NCBI GenBank assembly: GCA_051880395.1
Contig: JBJENW010000002.1
Span: 1 to 30,700 of the forward strand
Reading direction: 5' to 3'
Length of the DNA: 30,700 nt
From: JBJENW01 sp051880395
GTDB taxonomy: Bacteria; Bacillota; Clostridia; Lachnospirales; Lachnospiraceae
The notes below the pieces were generated by a model. That model saw only the letters and a list, made by a program, of their open reading frames with translations. It searched no databases and was not told where the DNA came from. Of the stretch, positions 15,994 through 24,692 are shown one piece after another. The translations under genes were made by a program, and so were the position numbers. The stretch's first letter is position 1. The number at the start of each line of letters is the position of its first letter.

Positions 15994-17097
15994 ATGAAAA
16001 AGAAAATGGTCATGATAACAGCAGCAGTTTTAGCACTTTCGAGCGTACTGACAGCTTGTGGAGGTTCCGGTAACAATCAGGCAGCGCAGGTAGATTTAAA
16101 CAGCATGTCTTTGGATGATATTACAGCAAAAGCAAAGGAAGAAGGCGAGGTCAATTCCGTCGGAATGCCGGATGACTGGGCAGACTGGAAGGATACCTGG
16201 AGTGGTATTACAGACGAGTATGGATTAAAGCACACCGATGTGGACCTTTCGTCGGCAGAAGAATTATCCATGTTTGAAGCAGAGAAAAACAATGCGACAA
16301 AAGATATCGGGGACGTGGGAGAAACATATGGAACATTGGCAGAGAAGAAGGGATTGACTTTGAAATATAAGACCAGCTACTGGGATGAGATTCCGGACTG
16401 GGCAAAAGACGATGATGGAGACTGGGTAGTTGCATATTATGGTACAATGGCAATTATGACAAATAAGAAACTGGTTCCGCAGGCACCCACATCATTTCAA
16501 GATATTTTAAATGGAGATTACGTGGTCTCTGTTGGCGATGTAGATAAATCTACAAGAGCACAATATGCAGTTTTAGCGGCAGCCTATGCAATGGGTGGCG
16601 ATGAGAGTAATATTCAGCCGGGACTGGACTTCTTTAAAAAACTGGCAGAGCAGGGAAGACTCGACAAGGGAGAATTTAATTTTACGCGTATTGAAAAAGG
16701 AGAGATAGGAGTTGGAATCATTTGGGATTTTCAAGGGATTGGATACAGAGAGCAAATAAAAGAAAATAATGCGGACAGTGATTTTGAGATCTGCATTCCA
16801 AGTGATGGATCAGTTCAGAGCGGCTATACAACAATTATCAATGCATATACCAAGAGACCACATGCGGCTGCTTTGACAAGAGAGTATATTTTAAGTGATG
16901 AAGGACAATTGAATCTTGCAAAAGGATATGCAAAAACAATTCGTGATGTAAAATTACCAGAGGAACTGGAAGAAAAGATGATTCCGGATGAACAGTACAA
17001 GGATGTAAAAATGGTAAAAGATAAAGATGCATGGGAAAAAACAGCATCCGAACTTCCGACCTTGTGGAATGAAGATGTTGTCGCCTACGCAAAATAA
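15994..17097 (+). CDS. ABC transporter substrate-binding lipoprotein (SBP_bac_6/PotD-AfuA-like)
   Basis: 367 residues. Lipoprotein signal with lipobox VLTAC, lipidated Cys22, then a GGSGNNQAAQ linker. The mature part resembles the family that binds polyamines, iron complexes or 2-aminoethylphosphonate: MSLDDITAKAKEEGEVNSVG, an alternating beta-alpha start, NKKLVPQAPTSFQDILNGDY, and a C-terminal LTREYILSDEGQLNLAKGYA. Many acidic and Trp residues (DDWADWKDTW) suggest a cationic or aromatic ligand contact, but this is a guess. Good AGGAGG ribosome site; 11 bp before the first permease gene. Confidence 0.88.
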   Translation: MKKKMVMITAAVLALSSVLTACGGSGNNQAAQVDLNSMSLDDITAKAKEEGEVNSVGMPDDWADWKDTWSGITDEYGLKHTDVDLSSAEELSMFEAEKNNATKDIGDVGETYGTLAEKKGLTLKYKTSYWDEIPDWAKDDDGDWVVAYYGTMAIMTNKKLVPQAPTSFQDILNGDYVVSVGDVDKSTRAQYAVLAAAYAMGGDESNIQPGLDFFKKLAEQGRLDKGEFNFTRIEKGEIGVGIIWDFQGIGYREQIKENNADSDFEICIPSDGSVQSGYTTIINAYTKRPHAAALTREYILSDEGQLNLAKGYAKTIRDVKLPEELEEKMIPDEQYKDVKMVKDKDAWEKTASELPTLWNEDVVAYAK

Positions 17098-17108
17098 GGA
17101 GAAGTATC

Positions 17109-17960
17109 ATGAAGAAACAGCAAAAGAAACTATACTTATTTGCATTACTTCCCTTTCTCATTCTGATCGGATTATTTGAGATCATTCCGATTTTATATAT
17201 CCTGCTGCAGAGCTTTATGCCGGATACCGGAGAGATCGGAGTGACGCTGGATAATTATATCCGCATCTTTTCAAAAACGCTGTATCGGTCGGCCATCGGA
17301 AACAGTCTGATCATTGCCATATTTTCTTCTGTGATTGGACTTCTAGTCGCATTTTTCGGAGCGAAAGCAGCGTATGAAAAAGGTGGAACAGCGAAAAAGT
17401 TTTTTATGAGTGTTTTAAATATGGTTTCGAATTTTTCTGGTGTACCGCTTGCATTTGCGTACATCATTATGCTTGGAAATACGGGCGTTCTGACTTTGAT
17501 CGGACAGAAATACGGCATGGAGTTTCTGGCAAATTTCCCGTTATATTCGGTGGTTGGTCTGATGATCACATATATTTATTTTCAGATTCCATTATCTGTT
17601 CTGTTACTTCTTCCGGCATTTGAATCGATCAAAACGGAGTGGAAAGAAGCGGTTAGTCTGCTGGGCGGAACGAGCCATACCTTTTGGTTCAAAGTGGGAA
17701 TTCCCGTATTGATGCCGAGTATCGTAAGTACATTTTCGACGATGTTTGCCAATGCGATCGCAGCGTATGCAACGGCTTATGCGCTGGTCATGAACAACGT
17801 CTCGATCCTTCCGGTGCGGATTTCCGAACAGTTCGTCGGAGATGTGGTTCAGAATCCACAGTTAGGTGGTGCGCTGGCTGTTATTTTGATGCTTTTGATG
17901 GTACTTTCGATTTTGATCAATGAGAAGATCGTGCAGGGGAACAGGAGGAAGAGAAAATGA
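17109..17960 (+). CDS. ABC transporter permease 1 (PotB-like)
   Basis: 283 residues, about six membrane helices. The EAA loop KEAVSLLGGTSHTFWFKVGI lies near 180-200 and contacts the ATPase. Its stop overlaps the start of permease 2 by ATGA, indicating translational coupling. With the preceding binding protein and following ATPase it forms a spermidine/putrescine-type importer architecture. Confidence 0.9.
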   Translation: MKKQQKKLYLFALLPFLILIGLFEIIPILYILLQSFMPDTGEIGVTLDNYIRIFSKTLYRSAIGNSLIIAIFSSVIGLLVAFFGAKAAYEKGGTAKKFFMSVLNMVSNFSGVPLAFAYIIMLGNTGVLTLIGQKYGMEFLANFPLYSVVGLMITYIYFQIPLSVLLLLPAFESIKTEWKEAVSLLGGTSHTFWFKVGIPVLMPSIVSTFSTMFANAIAAYATAYALVMNNVSILPVRISEQFVGDVVQNPQLGGALAVILMLLMVLSILINEKIVQGNRRKRK

Positions 17961-18748
17961 AAAAGAAAAAAAGGACAGGCAGTATGCTTGTATTGTGGAT
18001 CATCGGAATCTATCTGTTGTTCCCATTGTTTTTAACATTTCTGTATTCGTTGTTTACCGAGTGGATCACGATTCGGCCGAAAGGATTTACCCTGCGGGCC
18101 TATCTGGATCTGTTTCAGGACAGCTTTTTCTGGGGAAGTCTGGGGAGGACACTTTTGATCTCTGTGGTTCCGATTTTTATCTGCACGCTGGTTGTATTAC
18201 TCGCAATGTATGTGGTGATCGTCTATCTGCCGAAACTGGATCAGGTGATGAAAATCATCTGTACGATTCCGTATGCCGTGCAGGGCGTCATTCTACCAAT
18301 CTGTGTGCTCGGACTTTATTCCAATGCGCCAGAACCGTTTTCGAACCGCGTGTTTATGCTGGTATGTACCTATTGTATCGTTGTTCTGCCATACATTTAT
18401 CAGGGAATCCATAATAATCTGAGTGCGATTCATGCTTCCCGTCTGCTGGAGGCAGCACAGATGCTGGGTGCCGGAAAATTCTACGCGTTTTGGAGAATTA
18501 TTTTTCCAAATATCTTAAGCGGTGTTATGGTGTCGGCGATGCTCGCATTGACGATTGTATTTGGCGATTTTGTTATCGTAAACACGCTGGCAGGAAATTA
18601 TTTCCCTACCGGTCAGATGTATCTGTATGCGGCAAGGAAACAGTCCGGACAAAAGGCGAGTGCCGTGATCGTAATCTTGTTTGTTGTAACTTTGCTGATC
18701 TCTCTGGGAGTCTTCGGCTTGCAGAAGAATAAAAAGAAAGGAAAATAG
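17957..18748 (+). CDS. ABC transporter permease 2 (PotC-like)
   Basis: 263 residues, six predicted helices, EAA loop LLEAAQMLGAGKFYAFWRII near 162-181. Starts within the ATGA overlap with permease 1; AGGAGG lies inside the end of that gene. Separate, non-identical permeases imply a heterodimeric channel. The ATPase gene follows after 5 bp. Confidence 0.9.
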   Translation: MKKKKRTGSMLVLWIIGIYLLFPLFLTFLYSLFTEWITIRPKGFTLRAYLDLFQDSFFWGSLGRTLLISVVPIFICTLVVLLAMYVVIVYLPKLDQVMKIICTIPYAVQGVILPICVLGLYSNAPEPFSNRVFMLVCTYCIVVLPYIYQGIHNNLSAIHASRLLEAAQMLGAGKFYAFWRIIFPNILSGVMVSAMLALTIVFGDFVIVNTLAGNYFPTGQMYLYAARKQSGQKASAVIVILFVVTLLISLGVFGLQKNKKKGK

Positions 18749-18753
18749 AGAAC

Positions 18754-19761
18754 ATGTCGTATATCGAATTTCGAAACATTGATAAATTTTATGGGGAAAA
18801 TCATGTGTTAAAAGAGGTCAATCTGAATATTGAAAAAGGGCAGTTTGTGACGCTGCTCGGACCGTCCGGATGCGGAAAAAGTACGCTTTTGCGCTGCCTT
18901 TCGGGATTAGAGGATATCTCATCGGGGCAGATTCTGATGGATGGAGAGGATATTACCAATTTAGAACCAAAGGATCGGAATATCGGAATGGTATTTCAGC
19001 ATTACAGCCTGTTTCCAAATATGACAGTGGAAGAAAATATTGCATTTGGATTAAAAATGAAGAAAAGATCCAAAGAGCAGATTACAGAAAAAGTGCGACA
19101 AGTCATGGAGATGGTGGAACTGACCGGAAAAGAAAAAGAGTATCCGGATAATCTCTCCGGCGGTCAGCAACAGCGCGTGGCACTTGCAAGAAGTATCGTG
19201 CAGGAGCCAAAGGTACTTCTTTTGGATGAACCATTAAGTGCCATAGACGCAAAACTTCGAAAAAACCTACAGAAAAGTATCCGCGAGGTACACGACAAGC
19301 TGGGGCTTACATCGATCTTTGTCACACACGATCAGGATGAAGCCATGGTCATGTCTGATACGATTCATCTGTTCCATGCAGGAAAGATCGAACAGTCCAG
19401 CAGTCCGATCGAGATGTATACGGCACCGGTGAGCAAATTTGCCGCAACGTTTATCGGAAATTATAATATTCTCACTGAGCAGCAGTTTGAGCATATGACC
19501 GGAAAAAAACTAAAAGCGCCGGATGGAATCGCAATCCGTCCAGAGACATTGCAGATTATGGGAGAAGATTCGGTCGAAGAGGATTATATGTTTGAAGGAA
19601 CAATTGTGGACAATACGCCGAAGGGAAATGTGTTACAATATCATGTGGAGACAAAAGGAATTCCTCTAAAGATCGACGTTCTTTTCAGAAGTAAAAGTCT
19701 GTTTGAAAATGGAACAAAGATCAAAATAACAGTTGCAGATCATAATTGTATTCGGCTATAA
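18754..19761 (+). CDS. ABC transporter ATP-binding protein (PotA/FbpC-like)
   Basis: 335 residues. Walker A GPSGCGKST (36-44), Q-loop VFQHYSLFPNM, signature LSGGQQQR (134-141), Walker B VLLLDEPLSAIDAK (154-167), switch His in VTHDQDEAM. The C-terminal extension from about 245 is a TOBE-like regulatory domain (AIRPETLQIM, IVDNTPKGNVLQYHV) typical of polyamine, iron and phosphonate importers. All catalytic residues are intact. Confidence 0.93.
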   Translation: MSYIEFRNIDKFYGENHVLKEVNLNIEKGQFVTLLGPSGCGKSTLLRCLSGLEDISSGQILMDGEDITNLEPKDRNIGMVFQHYSLFPNMTVEENIAFGLKMKKRSKEQITEKVRQVMEMVELTGKEKEYPDNLSGGQQQRVALARSIVQEPKVLLLDEPLSAIDAKLRKNLQKSIREVHDKLGLTSIFVTHDQDEAMVMSDTIHLFHAGKIEQSSSPIEMYTAPVSKFAATFIGNYNILTEQQFEHMTGKKLKAPDGIAIRPETLQIMGEDSVEEDYMFEGTIVDNTPKGNVLQYHVETKGIPLKIDVLFRSKSLFENGTKIKITVADHNCIRL

Positions 19762-19779
19762 GAAAAGAGGAAAAGAAAA

Positions 19780-20736
19780 ATGAAATATGGGACAGTCAAT
19801 TCTCTGCAGTCTCCGCGGTTTTCCGGAGTAAAGACTTTTATGCGGATGCAGAATGTAAGAACAGTAGAAGATATTGATTTTGCAGTGGTTGGAATTCCGT
19901 TTGATACCTGTGCCACGTATCGTGCTGGGACGCGGTTTGGTCCGGCTTCAATCCGCGAGATGTCATCTCTGGCGGCAAAACCCTATAATCCGGAACTGGA
20001 AGTGGATATTTTTGGAGAGTGTTCCGGTGTGGATTACGGAGATGTGGGTTCCGTTCCAGGCTATATTGAGGAGTCGTTTGCAGTCATTCAAAAAGAAATG
20101 CAGGAACTATTTGCAAACGGTGTGATCCCAATCGCCATGGGAGGCGATCACAGTGTTACACTGCCGGAACTGCGGGCATGCAGCGAGGTCTATGGTCCGG
20201 TCGCGCTGGTTCACTTTGATGCGCATTACGATACGATCTCGGAGTATTTCGGCAAGCCGTACAGTCACGGGACGCCGTTTTACCATGCGGCAAAAGAGGG
20301 ATTGGTCGATACATCCTGTTCGATCCAGCTTGGAATCCGCGAAGGATTATACGGGGCAGAAGACGCACAAAACTCGGCAGATCTGGGATATGAGTCAATC
20401 AAAGCGACACAGATGCATCACATGACATCGGAAGAAATCATACAAAAAATCTATGAACGAACAAACGGGAAAAAAGTGTTTCTCACCTTTGACATTGATT
20501 TTCTCGATCCGGCCTATGCACCGGGAACGGGAACGCCGGTACCGGGAGGATTTTCTACCTGGGAAGCATTGGAGTTGATCCGCGGGTTAAAGGAATTAGA
20601 TATCATTGGATATGATCTGGTGGAAGTGGCTCCGGCATTTGACAGCGACGGGGTGACATCGATCGCTGCGGCAGGAATGATTCAGGAGTTTATGTCTCAG
20701 ATTGCATGGAGAAAGAAGCAGGAAAAACTTCTATAA
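19780..20736 (+). CDS. Agmatinase-family ureohydrolase
   Basis: 318 residues. Ureohydrolases split a guanidino group to urea plus an amine using two Mn ions. All metal ligands are visible: His124 (GGDHS), Asp147/His149/Asp151 (HFDAHYD) and Asp238/Asp240 (TFDIDFLDP). His163 in YSHGTPF is typical of agmatinase-type proteins. The substrate may be agmatine, or a different compound such as guanidinobutyrate or guanidinopropionate; the family is hard to assign by sequence. No arginine decarboxylase is nearby, but an importer lies immediately upstream, so a scavenged guanidino compound is a better fit than endogenous agmatine (inference). 18 bp after the ATPase gene. Confidence 0.88.
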   Translation: MKYGTVNSLQSPRFSGVKTFMRMQNVRTVEDIDFAVVGIPFDTCATYRAGTRFGPASIREMSSLAAKPYNPELEVDIFGECSGVDYGDVGSVPGYIEESFAVIQKEMQELFANGVIPIAMGGDHSVTLPELRACSEVYGPVALVHFDAHYDTISEYFGKPYSHGTPFYHAAKEGLVDTSCSIQLGIREGLYGAEDAQNSADLGYESIKATQMHHMTSEEIIQKIYERTNGKKVFLTFDIDFLDPAYAPGTGTPVPGGFSTWEALELIRGLKELDIIGYDLVEVAPAFDSDGVTSIAAAGMIQEFMSQIAWRKKQEKLL

Positions 20737-20752
20737 CAGAATGGAGAGAAAA

Positions 20753-21985
20753 ATGGATTTAGATTTTTATCAAGATTTATTTGCAGAACGAATTGGTGGA
20801 AAAGAATTCGGATTAAAAACAGAGTTATACAAATTTGCGAAAATTAAATTGGCAAAAAAAAACGCAAAAAAGAACTATCCGGATATGGAGCTGATTGATA
20901 TGGGCGTGGGTGAGCCGGATATGCCGGCAGATCAGAGCATTGTGAATGTTTTAAATCATGAAAGCGGTCTGGCAGAGAATCGGTTTTATGCCGATAACGG
21001 TATTATTGAATTTCAGCAGGCAGCCTGTGAATATATGGAAAAAGTATATGGTGTCAGAGGGTTAGATCCTGAAAAAAATATAATACATGGAATTGGATCA
21101 AAACCAGTATTATCTATGATACCGGCAATGTTTATTAATCCAGGCGATATTTCTTTAATGACGAAACCGGGGTATGGAGTATTAGGGACATACACAAGAT
21201 ACTACGGGGGTTCGGTTTATGATTTGCCATTAACAGAAGAAAATGATTTTTATCCGGATTTAGAGTCGATTCCAAAAGAAGTGTTGGAAAAGGCAAAAAT
21301 TCTTTATATTAACTATCCGAACAATCCGACAGGTCAGATACCAACAAAAGACTTTTTTGAAAAAGTTGTACAGTTTGCAAAGAAAAATCATATTGTGATT
21401 GTTCATGATGCAGCATATGCAGCAGTGACGTTTGATGGATATAAGCCACTTAGTATTTTTTCGGTGGAAGGTGCCATGGACGTTGCAATCGAGATTCATT
21501 CGTTATCGAAGGCATTTAATATGACAGGATGGAGAATGGCATTTGTAGTTGGAAATGAACGAGTGATTAAGGCGTATGGAACGATAAAAGATAATACAGA
21601 TTCGGGACAATTTCGTGCAATTCAAAAAGCAGGTGCATATGCGATGCGTCATCCTGAATTAACAGAACAAATTTGTGAAAAATACTCTCGCAGATTTGAT
21701 TTATTAGTAGAGATTTTAAATGAAGTGGGATTCCACGCGAAAAAGCCAAAGGGAACATTTTATTGCTATACAAAGGCACCTAAGAAATCTGGGAATACGG
21801 TATTTCATAATGCAGAAGAGGCAGCTACATTCTTAATCGAAAACGCTCTCATTTCAACTGTTCCGTGGGATGATGCAGGGGCGTATTTAAGATTTTCGGT
21901 TACTTTTGAAGCAGCGCCGCAAGAGGAAACGGCCATTATGGAAGAAGTAAGAACCCGTTTAAAAAATCTTCATTTAGAATTTTAA
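20753..21985 (+). CDS. DapL-like class I PLP aminotransferase
   Basis: 410 residues, similar to LL-diaminopimelate aminotransferases of the DapL type: GEPDMPAD near 53-60, HGIGSKPVLSMIPAMFINPG (112-131), YPNNPTG (188-194), HDAAYAAVTFDG (218-229) and Schiff-base Lys253 in IHSLSKAFNMTGWRMAF with phosphate-binding Arg261. The start at 20753 follows GGAGA; ATG 20741 lacks a good ribosome site. A housekeeping DapL would not be expected between a ureohydrolase and a D-serine dehydratase, so a different amino donor is plausible. By eye its codons look more AT-rich than those of its neighbours, a possible sign of separate ancestry. Confidence 0.85.
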   Translation: MDLDFYQDLFAERIGGKEFGLKTELYKFAKIKLAKKNAKKNYPDMELIDMGVGEPDMPADQSIVNVLNHESGLAENRFYADNGIIEFQQAACEYMEKVYGVRGLDPEKNIIHGIGSKPVLSMIPAMFINPGDISLMTKPGYGVLGTYTRYYGGSVYDLPLTEENDFYPDLESIPKEVLEKAKILYINYPNNPTGQIPTKDFFEKVVQFAKKNHIVIVHDAAYAAVTFDGYKPLSIFSVEGAMDVAIEIHSLSKAFNMTGWRMAFVVGNERVIKAYGTIKDNTDSGQFRAIQKAGAYAMRHPELTEQICEKYSRRFDLLVEILNEVGFHAKKPKGTFYCYTKAPKKSGNTVFHNAEEAATFLIENALISTVPWDDAGAYLRFSVTFEAAPQEETAIMEEVRTRLKNLHLEF

Positions 21986-22062
21986 AGGGGAAAAAGGTTT
22001 GGTTTTGAAAAAAGCAGGTGTAAGGGAGAAGATACGAGTACATGAAATATGGAGGAAAAAGC

Positions 22063-23412
22063 ATGGAAAATGATAAAGAAATTGTAAATGGAAATCCACT
22101 TCTTACACAGATGCAGAAGAGAAAAGAAGTGTGCTGGATCAATCCGGATAAAACCTCTTTTGAAGAGAGTATGGTGGATTGTGAACTGGGACTTGCGGAT
22201 GTGGATGACGCCGAAGCGCGGCTTTTGCGGTTTGCACCGTTAATCGCAAACTATTTTTCCGAGACGAGAGAGCAGAACGGGTTGATCGAATCCCCACTGG
22301 TAGAGATTTCGGCGATGAAACAGAAGATCAATGAGAAATATCATGCAGGTCTCGAAGGAACACTTCTATTAAAAGAAGACAGTCATCTTGCAATCGCTGG
22401 TTCGGTAAAAGCGAGAGGCGGAATCTATGAGGTTTTGAAGCATACGGAGGATCTGGTACTTGAGAATCATCTTCTAAAACCGGAGGAGAGCTATGAAAGA
22501 CTCGGAGATCCGGACAAAAAAAGATTTTTTCAGGGTTATACGATTCAGGTAGGATCCACAGGAAATCTCGGGTTAAGTATCGGAATCATCAGTGCCGTAC
22601 TTGGATATGATGTGATCGTGCATATGTCTGCGGATGCGAAACAGTGGAAAAAAGATCTGCTCAGAAGTTATGGCGTCGATGTACGGGAATATCAGAGCGA
22701 TTACAGTGAAGCGGTCAAAAACGGAAGGACCCTTTCCGATGGGGACCCGAAAAGTTATTTTGTCGATGATGAAAATTCCAGAACACTTTTTCTGGGCTAT
22801 GCGGTAGCCGGAAAGCGGTTGAAAAAGCAGTTGGAGGAACTGCAGATCGTGGTAGATGAAGAGCACCCGCTGTTTGTTTATCTTCCATGTGGAGTCGGCG
22901 GAGCACCGGGCGGAATCAGTTTTGGATTAAAACAGATGTTTGGGGACAATGTGCATTGCTTTTTCGTAGAGCCGGTGGAAGCGCCTTGTATGCTGCTTGG
23001 AATGGCAACCGGTCTGAACAATAAAATCTGTGTACAGGATATCGGGCTGAGCGGAAAAACGCAGGCGGATGGTCTGGCCGTTGGAAGACCTTCGGCATTT
23101 GTGGGCGGCATGATGAAACAGATGCTGAGTGGAGAGATGACAGTGGCGGATCAAAGATTATTTGATTACATGAAGGAGTTATATGAGACCGAGCAGGTTT
23201 TCTTGGAGCCGAGTGCCTGTGCAGCGTTTCAGATTCCGGTGAATGAAAATGCCAGTGAAGAGATGAAACACTATATCGAAGAACAGCATCTGGAAACGAA
23301 GATGAAACACGCAACGCACATCGTTTGGGCAACCGGCGGCAGTCTGGTACCGGAAGAAATCAGAAAAGATTTGTTGGCCACCCGAACCGGTATCGAATCC
23401 ACCACTCTTTGA
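22063..23412 (+). CDS. dsdA: D-serine dehydratase (D-serine ammonia-lyase)
   Basis: 449 residues, strongly similar throughout to enterobacterial DsdA, a fold type II PLP enzyme that converts D-serine to pyruvate and ammonia. The Schiff-base lysine is Lys116 in GSVKARGGIYEV; VGSTGNLGLSIGI and the glycine-rich LPCGVGGAPGGISFG bind the cofactor phosphate and serine; DDENSRTLFLGYAVAG, QDIGLSGKTQADGLAVGR and HIVWATGGSLVPEE are conserved. Start 22063 follows GGAGG; ATG 22042 overlaps that site and is rejected. It follows the aminotransferase gene by 77 bp and is probably the last gene of the operon. A long palindromic element begins 12 bp after its stop. Confidence 0.95.
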   Translation: MENDKEIVNGNPLLTQMQKRKEVCWINPDKTSFEESMVDCELGLADVDDAEARLLRFAPLIANYFSETREQNGLIESPLVEISAMKQKINEKYHAGLEGTLLLKEDSHLAIAGSVKARGGIYEVLKHTEDLVLENHLLKPEESYERLGDPDKKRFFQGYTIQVGSTGNLGLSIGIISAVLGYDVIVHMSADAKQWKKDLLRSYGVDVREYQSDYSEAVKNGRTLSDGDPKSYFVDDENSRTLFLGYAVAGKRLKKQLEELQIVVDEEHPLFVYLPCGVGGAPGGISFGLKQMFGDNVHCFFVEPVEAPCMLLGMATGLNNKICVQDIGLSGKTQADGLAVGRPSAFVGGMMKQMLSGEMTVADQRLFDYMKELYETEQVFLEPSACAAFQIPVNENASEEMKHYIEEQHLETKMKHATHIVWATGGSLVPEEIRKDLLATRTGIESTTL

Positions 23413-23423
23413 AAAGAGGATGC

Positions 23424-23823
23424 GCGAAAAATATCTCAACCGGAGGGGGTCTTATACGGACGTTTCCGGGATTCGACGGACGCGGCGGATAGGGCTTTCG
23501 CAAACAGATGTGGCTAGACAGAAATGAAGTCGAGTTTCGGATGGGTGGGGTGCGATGCATTATTTTTGCAGTTTTCCGAATGTCGTACAGTCTGCACGCA
23601 GGTGTATGCAGGCGAAAGACTCAAAAACGGACTCTTTCGCCTGCATACACCTACGCACAGCCAGTCCGCCTCTCGGAAAAACAGCAAAGGCATCGCGCCC
23701 CACCCATCCGAAACTCACTAACATTTCTGTCAAAGCCACATCTGTTTGCGAAAGCCCTATCCGCCGCGTCCGTCGAATCCCGGAAACTGTATATTGGAAC
23801 CGGATGGTTGAGATATTTTTCGC
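23424..23823. repeat. 400-bp near-palindromic hairpin element
   Basis: Arms of roughly 195 bp pair almost end to end around a 12-nt loop at 23620-23631. Outer 18 bp: 23424-23441 with 23806-23823. Then an unpaired stretch of about 20 nt containing the boundary box, then 54 perfect pairs (23462-23515 with 23734-23787), then GACAGAAATG with CATTTCTGTC, then GAGTTTCGGATGGGTGGGG and beyond with more mismatches, then a final perfect 19-bp stem (23601-23619 with 23632-23650). It is more GC-rich than its surroundings and carries no credible gene. Structure fits a MITE-like element or a long structured RNA. It accounts for most of the gene-free stretch 23413-23956. Confidence 0.9.
23440..23469 (+). 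repeat. Dispersed 30-bp boundary box, copy A
   Basis: CCGG, a G-run, then ATACGGACGTTTCCGG. The same box is at 30644-30673 (+) and 23843-23872 (-), and a decayed version lies in the opposite hairpin arm near 23781-23805. CGGA-CGTT-TCCG inside it is a small hairpin. Confidence 0.75.
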
Positions 23824-23842
23824 TTAAGAAAAGAGATGGTTA

Positions 23843-23872
23843 CCCGGAAACGTCCGTGTAGGAATCCCCAGG
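23843..23872 (-). repeat. Dispersed 30-bp boundary box, copy B (reverse orientation)
   Basis: Its reverse complement contains GGGGATTCCTACACGGACG followed by TTTCCGGG, matching copies at 23440-23469 and 30644-30673. It lies 20 bp outside the 400-bp palindrome, facing copy A. Confidence 0.7.
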
Positions 23873-23890
23873 CTAGATTTGTTTTTATAA

Positions 23891-23919
23891 TTGTATTATT
23901 TTGTCATATTTGGTATCAT
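23891..23919 (+). promoter_or_regulatory. Promoter of the acidic lipoprotein gene
   Basis: TTGTAT (23891-23896), 17-bp spacer, TATCAT (23914-23919), with TGG directly before the -10 giving an extended -10. It lies just outside the palindromic element. Confidence 0.55.
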
Positions 23920-23956
23920 TAAAAGAAAACGGATAAGAAGAGTGAGGGAGAAAAAG

Positions 23957-24601
23957 ATGAAGAAAAAAGTGGTAACAGCACTTCTGATGGGACTTATGTC
24001 GGTATCTTTGTGTGCATGTGAGGATGCAGCTGGTACAACAGAGCCGAATGCAGAAAACATCCTGGGATTAGAGAGTACACAGGAGACGGAGAATACCGAA
24101 GAAGTGGAGAATACAGGCGAAGCAGAGGACGAAGAATCGCAGGGTCTGTTATTTGACATTGCACAAGAGGACACAACAGCGGATGACGAAAGTTCAGAAG
24201 AAGAGGATTCGACAGGAAACAGCACGGATGGCGCACAGGATGGTATTCCGGCAGAGGACTGGAATGTGGAAAAAGCAGACGATGATTCCGTTCAGCCCGG
24301 ACCGCCGGCGGATGATATGGAGAACGCAGAATTTTCTGCACAAGGTGGAGGTAGAACAGCGGCTGGCGGGGATACAAACGCGGACGATGAAAATGTGGCG
24401 GATATTGAACAGATGAAAGGAGAATTTTCCGGGTGGGCGGACGATCATACGGTAGAAATAAATGTAAATGGAAGCCCGATGGGATTCTCAGTGGAGGACG
24501 AATCGATCAAAGCGTATTTGAGTAGTATAGCGGATGGAACGGTTCTTTCTTTTGAAGTGGAAAAGGATGGGGGGATTCAGGAAATTATAAAAGTGAGATA
24601 G
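23957..24601 (+). CDS. Acidic lipoprotein of unknown function
   Basis: 214 residues. Signal peptide with lipobox SLCAC, lipidated Cys21. Residues about 22-150 are low-complexity and strongly acidic (runs of Glu, Asp, Ser, Thr), probably an unstructured stalk. The C-terminal 60 residues form a compact domain (GEFSGWADDHTVEINVNG, GFSVEDESIKAYL, DGTVLSFEV, IQEIIKVR) of a kind I recall at the end of other Lachnospiraceae lipoproteins, without assigned function. Start 23957 follows GAGGGAG; an upstream in-frame ATG would add 22 residues and spoil the signal peptide. Possible co-transcription with the c-di-GMP enzyme 91 bp downstream. Confidence 0.75.
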   Translation: MKKKVVTALLMGLMSVSLCACEDAAGTTEPNAENILGLESTQETENTEEVENTGEAEDEESQGLLFDIAQEDTTADDESSEEEDSTGNSTDGAQDGIPAEDWNVEKADDDSVQPGPPADDMENAEFSAQGGGRTAAGGDTNADDENVADIEQMKGEFSGWADDHTVEINVNGSPMGFSVEDESIKAYLSSIADGTVLSFEVEKDGGIQEIIKVR

Positions 24602-24692
24602 CAGAAAGGAAGGCAGATATCAAAAAAAGACTATCATTCTGTGAAAAAATGGTGTATGATTCGAGTAGGAATAATAAGGAGGAAAAGAAATA

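Noticed and set aside
23401..23443. Resemblance between the dsdA 3' end (CCACCACTCTTTGA) and the end of the 48-bp repeat (TCCACTACTTTTTGA)
   Set aside because: It is short and falls within conserved coding sequence; the relation to the element is more likely chance than shared ancestry.
23360..23861. Several overlapping reading frames of 63-117 codons on both strands inside the palindromic element
   Set aside because: The two strands encode mirror-like peptides because the DNA is palindromic; no ribosome sites or domain similarity, and the hairpin explains the openness of the frames.
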